43,342 nt of DNA from Psychrobacter vallis. GTDB taxonomy: Bacteria > Pseudomonadota > Gammaproteobacteria > Pseudomonadales > Moraxellaceae. Every line of letters begins with the position of its first letter. Within the stretch, counting starts at the first letter, position 1. Positions 1 through 7,770 of this stretch are shown one piece after another. The notes under the pieces were generated by a model. That model saw only the letters and a program-made list of their open reading frames with translations, was not told the origin of the DNA and made no database searches. Location of the stretch: assembly GCF_904846715.1 (NCBI RefSeq), contig NZ_CAJHBU010000024.1, forward strand, positions 1 through 43,342. The letters are read 5' to 3'. The position numbers and the translations under genes are program-made.

Positions 1-55
1 TCTTTTTTACTTAATTTACAACGGGTTATCTTCATTTTAGTAGTCTAGCATGGTG

Positions 56-80
56 CTTATCTACTACAGCCCCTAAAATA
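56..80. repeat. Family B repeat end, window left edge
   Basis: Bases 56-78 are the exact reverse complement of bases 43262-43284 at the other end of the window. Both contain the family B end GGGGCTGTA that also starts the MITE-like element at 14473. The inner sequence here (TAGTAGATAAG) differs from the TATAGAATTC of the 14473 copy, so this may be a subfamily. Only one end is visible, and the rest would lie to the left of it. Confidence 0.55.
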
Positions 81-293
81 ATGATTAAGGACAAACTTCT
101 CTCTAGCCATAATTATTGATTTTTACCACAGCGTATTAACATCATCTTTTTAGGCACAGGCTTGTCGCTTAACTCTTATAAAAAATTAAACATAGCACCA
201 ACAGTGTCTTCAATACCTTATCTTACTTTTATGCTAATTTATTAATACTCATCCATGTCAATGAGATGATAAAAATAAGAAAAGGTTTCGCTC

Positions 294-926
294 ATGTCTA
301 CTGCTTTATCAACTGTCTTAGATTCTAATTGGTTTACTCGTCCTACCTGTGTGGTTGCTGCCGATTTGGTCGGTAAGGTGCTGTGTAGAAAGCTTATAGA
401 TACGGATGGCGCAGCCAAAGTATTGCGTATGCGTATCTCAGAAACCGAAGCGTATATCGGTGAGGATGATCCTGCCTGTCACTCGCATGCGGGGACAAGA
501 ACTGCGCGTACCGAAATCATGTATGAGCAAGGTGGCGTGTTTTATGTTTATTTGACTTATGGTATTCATCACATGCTTAATGTCATCACAGCCAATGCGG
601 AGTCACCTGAGTCGGTTCTGATACGGGCAGGATTTTTGATAGAAGACAGTGATCGACTATTGGGTGAGCAGTTGCTTAGCGCAGACAAGCATCTTAGCCA
701 TCCCAAACAGTTTGCAGGTCCGGGAAAGCTGACCAAGCGCTTACAAATTGATCGCCAGTTATACGGCAAATCTATCGAACCTGCTTCAACCGTTTGGATA
801 GAAGATGATGGCTGTAAGCCGCCTATATCATTGCGTCCACGTATTGGTATCGATTATGCTGGTGAGGCCAAAGATTGGCTGCTACGCTATATATGGGCGG
901 ATCATCCCTCTTTATCCAAAAAGTAG
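294..926 (+). CDS. mpg: DNA-3-methyladenine glycosylase (AAG/MPG family)
   Basis: This 210-residue protein belongs to the AAG/MPG family of monofunctional base-excision glycosylases. These remove alkylated purines such as 3-methyladenine from DNA in the cytoplasm. The family core is visible: an ETEAY segment at residues 50-54, whose Glu52 matches the water-activating Glu of the human enzyme, then the ACHSHAG and YVYLTYGIHHMLNV segments that form the base pocket, and SVLIRAG near residue 110. The length fits the bacterial family (about 190-210). An AAGG sits about nine bases before the ATG. The next gene follows 35 bases downstream on the same strand and may be co-transcribed. The family assignment is firm; the exact lesion range is not readable. 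Confidence 0.93.
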   Translation: MSTALSTVLDSNWFTRPTCVVAADLVGKVLCRKLIDTDGAAKVLRMRISETEAYIGEDDPACHSHAGTRTARTEIMYEQGGVFYVYLTYGIHHMLNVITANAESPESVLIRAGFLIEDSDRLLGEQLLSADKHLSHPKQFAGPGKLTKRLQIDRQLYGKSIEPASTVWIEDDGCKPPISLRPRIGIDYAGEAKDWLLRYIWADHPSLSKK

Positions 927-961
927 CTGTCTTTTTGCTTACTTTATTTAGGATCAGCAAT

Positions 962-1273
962 ATGTATAAACTAACCGTATTTATTCCCAATGAAGCATTA
1001 GAGGTAGTGAAGTCTGCCTTATTTGCGGCTGGTGCAGGAACCATTGGGTATTACGAGCAGTGCTGCTGGCAAGTACAAGGGACAGGACAATTCAAACCGT
1101 TGGTAGGTAGTACGCCGCATATCGGCACACAAGACAAGCTTGAAACCGTTGATGAGTGGCGCGTTGAGATGGTGGTTGCCGAAAATGCCATAGAGGCTGT
1201 TATCACTGCTTTAAAGAAAGCACATCCTTATGAGACGCCCGCTTATGATGTGATAAAAGTGCTGGATTTTTAA
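962..1273 (+). CDS. NIF3/YqfO-like small protein
   Basis: This 103-residue protein begins MYKLTVFIPNEALEVV and ends with a KKAHPYETPAYDVI segment. The AHPYETPAYD motif and the GAGTIGYYEQC stretch are typical of the ferredoxin-like domain inserted in NIF3/YqfO proteins and of stand-alone single-domain relatives related in fold to CutA. The biochemical role of stand-alone members is not established; metal binding is often suggested. I chose the ATG at 962 because conserved sequence starts there and GGATCA lies just upstream. A longer frame opening at 875 would overlap mpg and adds non-conserved sequence. It probably forms an operon with mpg. Confidence 0.8.
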   Translation: MYKLTVFIPNEALEVVKSALFAAGAGTIGYYEQCCWQVQGTGQFKPLVGSTPHIGTQDKLETVDEWRVEMVVAENAIEAVITALKKAHPYETPAYDVIKVLDF

Positions 1274-1397
1274 GACGGATAAACTCGCCATAAAAAAGCC
1301 AAATAAACCCGTTATCGATTTACTTGACTCGTGCCATGCTCACTATCGTCCTATATTGACCAGTTAAAAGCACTGATCGAATATAGGTTGAAACTTG

Positions 1398-1796
1398 TTA
1401 ACGCTTCTTAATTCTAACCACATCATAGCTTGGATAGTCCAGATCGATTTTATAATTATCGCGCCCGCGCTCAGCCTTAACCATAATTTTACGATTGCCT
1501 TTGACGTATTTCACATCATTAACGCGGTACCCCATACGCCTTACTTTGTTTGCAGCTCTTTGCTCAATAGCATAGACGTTGACACCTTTATGCGCTGACT
1601 TATTCTTATCTTTATATTTTTTATTGTCTTTGTGCTTTTTGTACGCTTTACTATCTTTATGAACATCCTGATAAATATCCTCATATTTGTGATAACCACT
1701 AGGGGTGGTGACACAACCAGTCATTGCCAACAGCAACGCGGTGACCATACTGGCAGACACGACATTCTTTAGTTTGGCATAGGATAAAACACGCAT
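1398..1796 (-). CDS. Small lysine-rich lipoprotein of unknown function
   Basis: This 132-residue protein has a type II signal peptide: a basic start (MRVLSYAKLK), a hydrophobic core and a lipobox AMTGC with the lipidated Cys at position 28. The mature part has a Lys/Asp/His/Tyr-rich linker (about residues 40-68, repeated KYKDK-like units). A compact C-terminal domain of about 60 residues follows (GYRVNDVKYVKG ... KIDLDYPSYDVVRIKKR) that recalls a PepSY-like fold, though I cannot confirm that. It is likely anchored in the outer or inner membrane facing the periplasm. It is convergent with the NIF3-like gene and has no obvious partner. The function is unknown. Confidence 0.75.
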   Translation of the reverse strand: MRVLSYAKLKNVVSASMVTALLLAMTGCVTTPSGYHKYEDIYQDVHKDSKAYKKHKDNKKYKDKNKSAHKGVNVYAIEQRAANKVRRMGYRVNDVKYVKGNRKIMVKAERGRDNYKIDLDYPSYDVVRIKKR

Positions 1797-2014
1797 GACA
1801 CTCTCCTAATAAAATTCTTTTGCTAAATACAAATAGTTTTCCAGTACCTTAATGCAGGGCGCTAAAATTATCCAACAATTCGTATCGGCAAACTAATATG
1901 CTTTTAACATATTGGCAGAAATATTTGCTTACATTCGATATGATAAAGCACAGAACTTGATAATAAGTGTCTTCTGCGTTAGTAAGTTGTAACTCTTTTA
2001 AACAATAAGAAGGT

Positions 2015-2032
2015 TGTAAGCATATGCTTACA
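2015..2032 (+). promoter_or_regulatory. GacA-type upstream activating sequence
   Basis: The sequence TGTAAG-CATATG-CTTACA is an exact match to the TGTAAG-N6-CTTACA element that the response regulator GacA (UvrY) uses to activate rsmX/Y/Z/csrB-type sRNA promoters in Pseudomonas and relatives. Its centre lies about 67 bases before the predicted start of the sRNA at 2091, a usual distance. The TATAGT at 2079-2084 is a plausible -10, with no good -35, as expected for an activator-dependent promoter. Confidence 0.8.
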
Positions 2033-2090
2033 CGCAATGACGCTTATGCGACTTAACATCCGCTTAATAATTAGGCACTATAGTCATACG

Positions 2091-2362
2091 GCATTAGGGA
2101 ATGTGACTCAAGGATTGAGTTGACCGCATTAAGGATAATGATTCGCTTATTAGAATCAGGATGATAATATTAAGTGAAGTAAGGACGCGTGACCTCTGCT
2201 GATAACAGTAGTTAATGCTGTTAAGTGTAGTAAAAGGGCAGGATGCCCAGTATTACAATATACTGAATATCATGCAAGGATGTATGGGAAGCAGTCGTGA
2301 TAGGTAACATGGATGGTTAACAATAAAACCGCATAACAATTCATTGCTATGCGGTTTTATCG
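2091..2362 (+). ncRNA. CsrB/RsmZ-family CsrA-sequestering sRNA (candidate)
   Basis: This stretch has no coding frame but contains nine GGA motifs between 2098 and 2313, far more than chance. Four sit in the loops of perfect short hairpins: 2106-2120 (ACTCA/AGGAT/TGAGT), 2127-2140 (CATTA/AGGA/TAATG), 2155-2165 (ATCA/GGA/TGAT) and 2236-2248 (GGGC/AGGAT/GCCC). This is the architecture of CsrB, RsmZ and relatives, which titrate the RNA-binding protein CsrA/RsmA. The transcript would end at a Rho-independent terminator with a 12-bp stem (2323-2334 with 2349-2360). A perfect GacA box lies upstream (2015-2032). The 5' end is inferred from the -10 TATAGT at 2079. The predicted length is about 270 nt, within the family range. 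Confidence 0.8.
2323..2362 (+). terminator. Rho-independent terminator of the sRNA
   Basis: ATAAAACCGCAT (2323-2334) pairs perfectly with ATGCGGTTTTAT (2349-2360) around a 14-nt loop. The T-run lies within the descending arm. It closes the GGA-rich transcript described above. Confidence 0.8.
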
Positions 2363-2475
2363 TGTCTGGACAATACTAATTATTCTCGTTCGTTATTATT
2401 ATTTCTAGGCTAATGCTAGCGATCAGATAAAAGCTAAATCCTACCGCTCTTATAATTCATTATTCGAGTGACATA

Positions 2476-2506
2476 AAAAAACCGCGTAGTTTCCTACACG
2501 GTTTTT
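2476..2506 (-). terminator. Terminator downstream of csbD
   Basis: AAAAACCGCGTAG (2476-2488) pairs with CTACACGGTTTTT (2494-2506) with one wobble and a 5-nt loop. On the minus strand it is followed by a run of six T. It lies about 40 bases past the CsbD stop codon. Confidence 0.75.
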
Positions 2507-2546
2507 ATTTTATTTGCTTCAAATTTAATTTTTCAAAGAATATTGA

Positions 2547-2750
2547 TTAGTAATTATTGTCGCGACGCCAATCATCTACTTCGCGCTCAGCGTCTTCTTG
2601 AGCATGACCATAACGTTCTTGCACACGGCCAACCAGCTTATCGCGGCTGCCTTCAACTTGGTCCAAGTCATCATCAGTCAGCTCGCCCCATTTTTGTTTT
2701 ACTGAGCCTTTTAGCTGCTTCCATTCACCTTTTAGAGTATGTTCGTTCAT
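2547..2750 (-). CDS. CsbD-like stress protein
   Basis: This 67-residue acidic, highly hydrophilic protein starts MNEHTLKGEWKQLKGSVKQKWG and continues with LTDDDLDQVEGSRDKLVGRVQERYG. These are the signature segments of the CsbD (UPF0337) family. Members are small helical proteins induced in general stress in many bacteria; their molecular role is unknown. The gene is monocistronic with its own terminator (2476-2506). An AAGGAATA stretch just upstream of the ATG serves as the ribosome binding site. It faces the candidate CsrB-type RNA across about 185 bases, and nothing links them directly. Confidence 0.92.
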   Translation of the reverse strand: MNEHTLKGEWKQLKGSVKQKWGELTDDDLDQVEGSRDKLVGRVQERYGHAQEDAEREVDDWRRDNNY

Positions 2751-3190
2751 TATTATATTCCTTATTTTATTAGCAGATTGGTTGTTGAGACAATTTTTCC
2801 ATCTGTCTTTAATTTATTTACTACTCAGTAGCCATAGATAATAGATATTAGCAGACCAGTTAGTAAGATCTAATATAGGCGTTCGAAATCGCCTTGTCTG
2901 TATAGGCAATGTTTAGAGTGTTTCTTTATGATAGGGATTCGCTCGCTTATGTTATAAGAAGCTTGTTTGTGTAATGACAAACGTGTTTTGTCATCAACTT
3001 ATGTAAAAGCCGCCAATAAATAAGAATTAAGCTATGGGTATGATGGTCGCAGCTTAGCAAGATTTTTTAATTAAATGAGTGCTACTGTATTATTTTTATA
3101 TTGACCTGACTATAGACTTATTATTCAAATGACTATAGGCTTATAGTTGAAATAAAAACGACCATTATATGAAATCAGGATAACTCGACA
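2751..3190. promoter_or_regulatory. Non-coding 440 bp between csbD and tetR
   Basis: This stretch is A+T-rich with no supported gene. It must hold the divergent promoters of csbD and the TetR gene. Near the TetR gene there is a TTGACC at 3101-3106 and two direct copies of TGACTATAGRCTTAT (3108 and 3130). The second contains the imperfect palindrome CTATAGGCTTATAG at 3133-3146. These are plausible operators for autoregulation, though that is inference only. Confidence 0.4.
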
Positions 3191-3934
3191 GTGAATTCAT
3201 CCGATACCCTCATTGCTACAAACGAAAATTTAGAGCCACTGATGGAAACGAAGCGTGCACTGGCAAAAACCAAAACGCGTCGAGCCTTACTAAAGAGTGC
3301 TTTGCAATTGTATGGCTTAGACGGCGCTTCTGGCATGAGTATGAATAAAATCGCCAAAGGCGCAGGAATTGCGCAGCCAAGTTTTTATAACCATTTCGAT
3401 GATCTAGAGGCGTTGCAAAATGAGCTGGGTGAGCAGCTTAAGCACCATTATCTGTCTCCCATACGTATGGCTTGGATAAACATGCTAGAAGATTATGCAG
3501 CGCTGACCAATGAGCAGTTTAATCAGCGTTGCCAGCACTGTTTGACCCTAATTTTTGATGCCGCGTTTCAAAATATTGCTTTGTTTCAACGCTTAATCGA
3601 AGACAGTCTAGGCAATAGCTCAACACAAGGAAATCAGCACTCGACAATGGGCTCGTCTAAAAATAGCCATCTCGTCAATAAAGGCTTAGGTCGCTTGATT
3701 GGCGAGATAAAAGAAGAGTGGGTAGAGATATTTATTCAAGGACTCTCGTCAGCCGAGCGCACTTTTGATGTGTCTGAGATCAATCTCTGTGTCGATATCG
3801 CTACTGCCCAAGTACATGAGTTGATATTGGGCTGTCATCACGGACGTTATTCACGGCAGCAAGCAATTGCCATGCTGTGCAAGAATTTTGATGCACTTTT
3901 TAGCAGCTTTGCTCAAGAAAATAGCAAAGTATAA
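3191..3934 (+). CDS. TetR/AcrR-family transcriptional regulator
   Basis: This 247-residue regulator starts at GTG (AGGA ten bases upstream); a second possible start is the ATG at 3242. Residues about 26-72 form the TetR helix-turn-helix domain: TRRALLKSALQLYGLDG, then MSMNKIAKGAGIAQPSFYNHFDDLEALQ with the typical SFYNHF recognition-helix ending. The rest is a helical ligand and dimer domain. It contains a hydrophilic Ser/Asn/Gln-rich stretch at about residues 142-158 (NSSTQGNQHSTMGSSKNS) that looks like a loop insertion. It lies 150 bases upstream of, and co-directional with, the molybdopterin oxidoreductase gene, which it may regulate. The inducer is unknown. Confidence 0.88.
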   Translation: MNSSDTLIATNENLEPLMETKRALAKTKTRRALLKSALQLYGLDGASGMSMNKIAKGAGIAQPSFYNHFDDLEALQNELGEQLKHHYLSPIRMAWINMLEDYAALTNEQFNQRCQHCLTLIFDAAFQNIALFQRLIEDSLGNSSTQGNQHSTMGSSKNSHLVNKGLGRLIGEIKEEWVEIFIQGLSSAERTFDVSEINLCVDIATAQVHELILGCHHGRYSRQQAIAMLCKNFDALFSSFAQENSKV

Positions 3935-3941
3935 GCGCTTA

Positions 3942-3985
3942 GTGATTAATTATTAATCACCAAACGTATAAGTGATGAATCATTA
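3942..3985. promoter_or_regulatory. Palindromes between tetR and oxidoreductase
   Basis: GTGATTAA-TTA-TTAATCAC (3942-3960) is a perfect 8-bp inverted repeat. A second, shorter one, TGATGAATCA, lies at 3973-3982. Both share the TGAT..ATCA half-sites. They could be an operator for the upstream TetR protein at the promoter of the oxidoreductase. The first could also act as a weak hairpin, but it lacks a T-run. Confidence 0.35.
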
Positions 3986-4084
3986 AAATTATCTGACCAT
4001 AAGATAAAAGACACCAAAACGATCAAAACCATTAAATGGATTTAATAGTGAAAACAATAGTCAAAAATAACAGGGAGCGTAACC

Positions 4085-6256
4085 ATGAGCAGTGAACCCA
4101 CCCAAGTGAACGAGCAGACCCACTTCAGAACCTGTAACTTATGTGAAGCGATGTGCGGTATCGTCATCAAGCACGATGGCGAAAAAGTATTATCGATCAA
4201 AGGCGATAAAGACGATCCATTTTCGCAGGGGTATATTTGCCCAAAAGCGACTGCCTTGCAAGACTTGCACGAGGATCCTGATCGCCTGCGGGGACCTGTT
4301 GAGAGAATGGCGGACGGTTGGAAAGCGATCAGTTGGCCGGATGCGTTGGATAAAGTCGCTGCGCGTATTCAGTCCGTTCAGCAAAAACATGGTAAAAATG
4401 CGTTTGGGGTCTATTTGGGTAACCCCAACGTACACAACATGGGCGGTATGTTGACCATCAAGCAGCTATTAACCAGTTTAAAGACACGTAGTCGCTTTTC
4501 TGCAACCTCAATCGACCAGCTGCCACACCATATCGTCAGCATGCATCTGTTTGGTCATATGCTCCGTATTCCTGTGCCTGATGTGAATCGTACGCAGTAT
4601 ATGCTCATTATCGGTGGTAACCCGCTGGCCTCTAATGGCAGTATCATGACCGCACCCAACATGCGCCAAAAGCTAAAAGACATCAAAGCACGCGATGGCA
4701 AAGTGGTGGTGATCGATCCACGGCGTACCGAAACAGCAGATATCGCCAGTGAGCATCATTTTATTCGCCCAGCGACAGATGTATTGCTGCTACTGGCTAT
4801 GGTGAACGAAATCTACGCCCAAGGCTATGCCAAGGTAAATAGCCGAGTAGCAGGTTTGACGCCAGAGATTGATCGTATTGCATCATTTGCAGAAGGATTC
4901 ACACCTGAATCAGTAGCAGACATTACAGGCATTACCGCTGCTGAAATCAAACGTATCGTCAAAGAGTTTTGTGAGGCCGAAAGCTCGGTCTGCTATGGCC
5001 GAATGGGTATCTCAGTGCAAGAATTTGGTTTGCTGAGCCAGTACTTGTCCATGGTCATCAATATCATCACAGGACGCTTAGATGAAGTGGGCGGACTCAT
5101 GTTCCCGAACCCTGCTGTTGACGTGGTGAATAGCTCGGGTCCTGGCTATTTGGGCAAACGCCACAGTCGTGTGAGTAACTTGCCAGATTTTAATGGCGAA
5201 TATCCAGTGGTGGCGATGGCGGATGAGATGCTGGTCGAAGGAGAAGGTCAATTAAAGGGCTTTATGAGTGTCGCTGGTAACCCTGTTCTTAGCACGCCGA
5301 ATGGCGAAAAACTAGATGAGGCCCTATCAGGGTTGGAGTTTATGGTATCGCTTGATTACTTTGTGACCGAAACCAGCCGCCATGCCAATATTATCCTACC
5401 GCCCGTATCACCACTCGAGCGCGATCATTATGATGTTACGTTTAATGGCTTTGCCGTACACAATGTTGCCAAATACTCGCCTGCCTTATTTAGCAAAACA
5501 GATAATGAAAAGCATGATTGGGAGATTTATCTAGAGCTTGCCGACCGTTTGGATAAAGACGCGCCAGAAGCAACGCAAAAAGAACGTGCCGCGACAAAAG
5601 CCTTTGGACCGAAATTCTTACTTGAGCAAGGTCTCAAATATGGACCTTATAAAGACGTTACATTGGATGTGCTCATAGACAACCCACATGGTATTGATTT
5701 AGGACCATTGCATCGTATGTTGCCAGAGGCCATCAAGCATGCAGATAAGCAAATCAATCTCAATGTTGATTTTTATGAGGCAGATTTGGCACGGGTCAAA
5801 GAAATGATGCAGCAATATGATCATCAGGAGATTTTACTCATTGGTCGCCGCCATGTGCGTAGCAACAACTCATGGCTACACAATAGTTATCGATTGGTCA
5901 AAGGCAAATCTCGTTGTACGCTAATGCTGCATCCAGAAACGGCAGCACAGCACGGTATTACAGACGGGCAAGACGTCAAAGTAACGTCTCGAGTAGGCAG
6001 CGTGGTCATCGCAGCAGAGGTGACCGATGAGCTGATGCCAGGTGTGGTTAGTATTCCGCATGGCTTTGGTCATGGACGTAAAGGCGTTAAGCAGAAGATT
6101 GCGCAAGCGCATGCCGGTGTCAGTGTTAATGATTTAACAGATGATACTTTGATCGATCAGTTGAGTGGTAATGCCGCCGTTAATGGTGTGCCTGTGCAGT
6201 TAGAGGCGATTGATGTTAGTACAGAAGAGGCGTTAGTAGACAATGTGATGGCATAA
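4085..6256 (+). CDS. Molybdopterin oxidoreductase, [4Fe-4S]-containing, cytoplasmic
   Basis: This 723-residue protein belongs to the DMSO reductase superfamily. The N terminus carries the 4Fe-4S motif Cys17-x2-Cys20-x3-Cys24-x27-Cys52 followed by Pro-Lys54, the Lys conserved in formate dehydrogenase and nitrate reductase relatives. The middle (about residues 60-580) is the molybdopterin-binding core (GGNPLASNGS, VVVIDPRRTETADIA). The C terminus, from about residue 600 (LIGRRHVRSNNSWLHN ... SIPHGFGHGRKG), is the molydopterin dinucleotide-binding domain. There is no twin-arginine signal, so it should be cytoplasmic. No electron-transfer subunit or NADH module is adjacent. I cannot name the substrate; formate or another small reductant is possible. 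GGGAGCG precedes the ATG. A TetR regulator sits upstream and a strong terminator follows. Confidence 0.88.
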   Translation: MSSEPTQVNEQTHFRTCNLCEAMCGIVIKHDGEKVLSIKGDKDDPFSQGYICPKATALQDLHEDPDRLRGPVERMADGWKAISWPDALDKVAARIQSVQQKHGKNAFGVYLGNPNVHNMGGMLTIKQLLTSLKTRSRFSATSIDQLPHHIVSMHLFGHMLRIPVPDVNRTQYMLIIGGNPLASNGSIMTAPNMRQKLKDIKARDGKVVVIDPRRTETADIASEHHFIRPATDVLLLLAMVNEIYAQGYAKVNSRVAGLTPEIDRIASFAEGFTPESVADITGITAAEIKRIVKEFCEAESSVCYGRMGISVQEFGLLSQYLSMVINIITGRLDEVGGLMFPNPAVDVVNSSGPGYLGKRHSRVSNLPDFNGEYPVVAMADEMLVEGEGQLKGFMSVAGNPVLSTPNGEKLDEALSGLEFMVSLDYFVTETSRHANIILPPVSPLERDHYDVTFNGFAVHNVAKYSPALFSKTDNEKHDWEIYLELADRLDKDAPEATQKERAATKAFGPKFLLEQGLKYGPYKDVTLDVLIDNPHGIDLGPLHRMLPEAIKHADKQINLNVDFYEADLARVKEMMQQYDHQEILLIGRRHVRSNNSWLHNSYRLVKGKSRCTLMLHPETAAQHGITDGQDVKVTSRVGSVVIAAEVTDELMPGVVSIPHGFGHGRKGVKQKIAQAHAGVSVNDLTDDTLIDQLSGNAAVNGVPVQLEAIDVSTEEALVDNVMA

Positions 6257-6277
6257 ACTCAAGGTTTGTTTTAAAGC

Positions 6278-6317
6278 AAAAAGAAGGCGCTTACATCATG
6301 TAAGCGCCTTCTTTTTT
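6278..6317. terminator. Strong bidirectional terminator
   Basis: A perfect 18-bp stem (6278-6295 with 6299-6316) with a 3-nt loop has A-runs on the left and T-runs on the right. It lies between the oxidoreductase (+) and dadA (-), which converge, so it can stop transcription from both sides. Confidence 0.88.
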
Positions 6318-6353
6318 ATAAACGTAACTCTAATATATTATTTCAACGTTAGG

Positions 6354-7679
6354 TCAATTACTTGCGCCCACAAAGTCAAAATCAACGCTGGGCGTTTCGC
6401 CTTGCATTAATAAGCTGATAGCTTTTGCCGAGCCGCAAGCATGCGTCCAGCCTAATGTACCATGTCCTGTATTGAGCCATAAATTGTCAAAAGTGGCTGA
6501 CGCATTGCGACTACCATGCTTAACTTGACCGCAATGTGCACGTCCAATCAAAGGTACGTTCGACGGGGTCATCGGGCGCAATCCTGTCCAGTATTGAACG
6601 GAATTTGCGATAATACCTTTTGGAAATAATTGCTGCACGCGGCGAGTAATGGCCTCACAGCGCGTGGCATTTAAATCGAGATTGTAGCCGTTAAATTCTG
6701 CTGTCCCAGCCACTCGCAATTTGTCACCCAAACGCGAGGTCACCAGCTTAAACTCATCATCTATTAGGCTGACAAAAGGCGCTAAATGCGGCGCGCGCGG
6801 ATTGACTTTATAGGTGGCCGAATAGCCCTTTGCGGGAAAGATAGGCACATGAATGCCAAGTGGTTTTAGCAGAGGAACACTATAGCTGCCCAGTGCAACC
6901 ACATGACTGTCAGCGCTAAAGGTTTGCGCGTTTTCGCCTTTTGGGCGAATAGTAATACTGTGTACATGCGGACGCGCAGAGTGAGCGTCAGTATTGAGTG
7001 CTAATATCTCAGTATCATACAAAAACTGCACGCCCGCATCGATGCAGCGCTGTGCTAAGCGCTGCGTAAACAGATGCGCATTACCCGATTCGTCACGGCT
7101 GGTATAGGTTGCGCCTGTGAGTTTGTGCGCAATTGGATAAAGCGCAGGCTCCAAGCTAGCCGCATTATTAATATCAATCACGTGGCGCTCGCAACCGAGT
7201 GCTTGCATGCGTTCAGTGGGTTCGATAGCGGCATCAAACTCAGCTTGGCTGGTATAAAAATGCATGATACCGCGCGTTTGCTGCTCATACTCGATATCGA
7301 TATCCGCGCGTAGCTGTTGTAAGGTATCGCGAGAATACAGACCCAAGCGCACCATCTGTACTAGATTGGCATCGGCGCGATCAGCGCGGCACTCTTGCAA
7401 AAACTGCATGGCCCATCGCATCTGATCTTTATCAGCACGCAAGCGAAACAGCAGCGGTGCGTCTTCTTTAAACAACCACTTAAGCGCTTTCATTGGCGTC
7501 GCAGGATTGGCCCACGGCGTAGCATGTGAGACGGAGATTTGACCACCATTAGCAAAGGACGTCTGCATCCCTGCCGCTGATTCGCGCTCAATCACGGTCA
7601 CATCATAGCCTGCTTGACGTAGATACCATGCAGTGGTCACGCCCACCACGCCTGCTCCGAGTACCGCAATATGTGTCAT
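6354..7679 (-). CDS. dadA: D-amino acid dehydrogenase
   Basis: This FAD-dependent enzyme of the DAO superfamily oxidises D-amino acids, especially D-alanine, to 2-oxo acids and feeds electrons to the respiratory chain. It starts with the dinucleotide-binding motif IAVLGAGVVGVTTAWYL (GxGxxG) followed by VTVIERE, then SFANGGQISVSHATPWANP, typical of DadA. The end has YWTGLRPMTPSNVPLIGR and NTGHGTLGWTHACGSA, which close the FAD site. I start at 7679 (441 residues) because AGAG lies upstream and the conserved motif follows at once; ATGs at 7697 and 7706 would add up to nine residues. ygfZ lies 91 bases upstream on the same strand. No alanine racemase gene is adjacent, unlike the dadAX operon of enterics. 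Confidence 0.92.
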   Translation of the reverse strand: MTHIAVLGAGVVGVTTAWYLRQAGYDVTVIERESAAGMQTSFANGGQISVSHATPWANPATPMKALKWLFKEDAPLLFRLRADKDQMRWAMQFLQECRADRADANLVQMVRLGLYSRDTLQQLRADIDIEYEQQTRGIMHFYTSQAEFDAAIEPTERMQALGCERHVIDINNAASLEPALYPIAHKLTGATYTSRDESGNAHLFTQRLAQRCIDAGVQFLYDTEILALNTDAHSARPHVHSITIRPKGENAQTFSADSHVVALGSYSVPLLKPLGIHVPIFPAKGYSATYKVNPRAPHLAPFVSLIDDEFKLVTSRLGDKLRVAGTAEFNGYNLDLNATRCEAITRRVQQLFPKGIIANSVQYWTGLRPMTPSNVPLIGRAHCGQVKHGSRNASATFDNLWLNTGHGTLGWTHACGSAKAISLLMQGETPSVDFDFVGASN

Positions 7680-7770
7680 GGGATTCTCTATGCTCATGTT
7701 AATCATGACGGCAGCCGTATATTAGCCTAACTTCACCGTTGCTGCGCCGCCTATCTGTTTCAGCTTGCTT

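Noticed and set aside
1849..2037. Small minus-strand frame over the GacA box
   Set aside because: No ribosome binding site or protein similarity; the region is better explained as the sRNA promoter.
4143..4454. Overlapping 103-codon frame inside the molybdopterin enzyme
   Set aside because: It is a shadow frame of a strongly conserved gene with no independent support.
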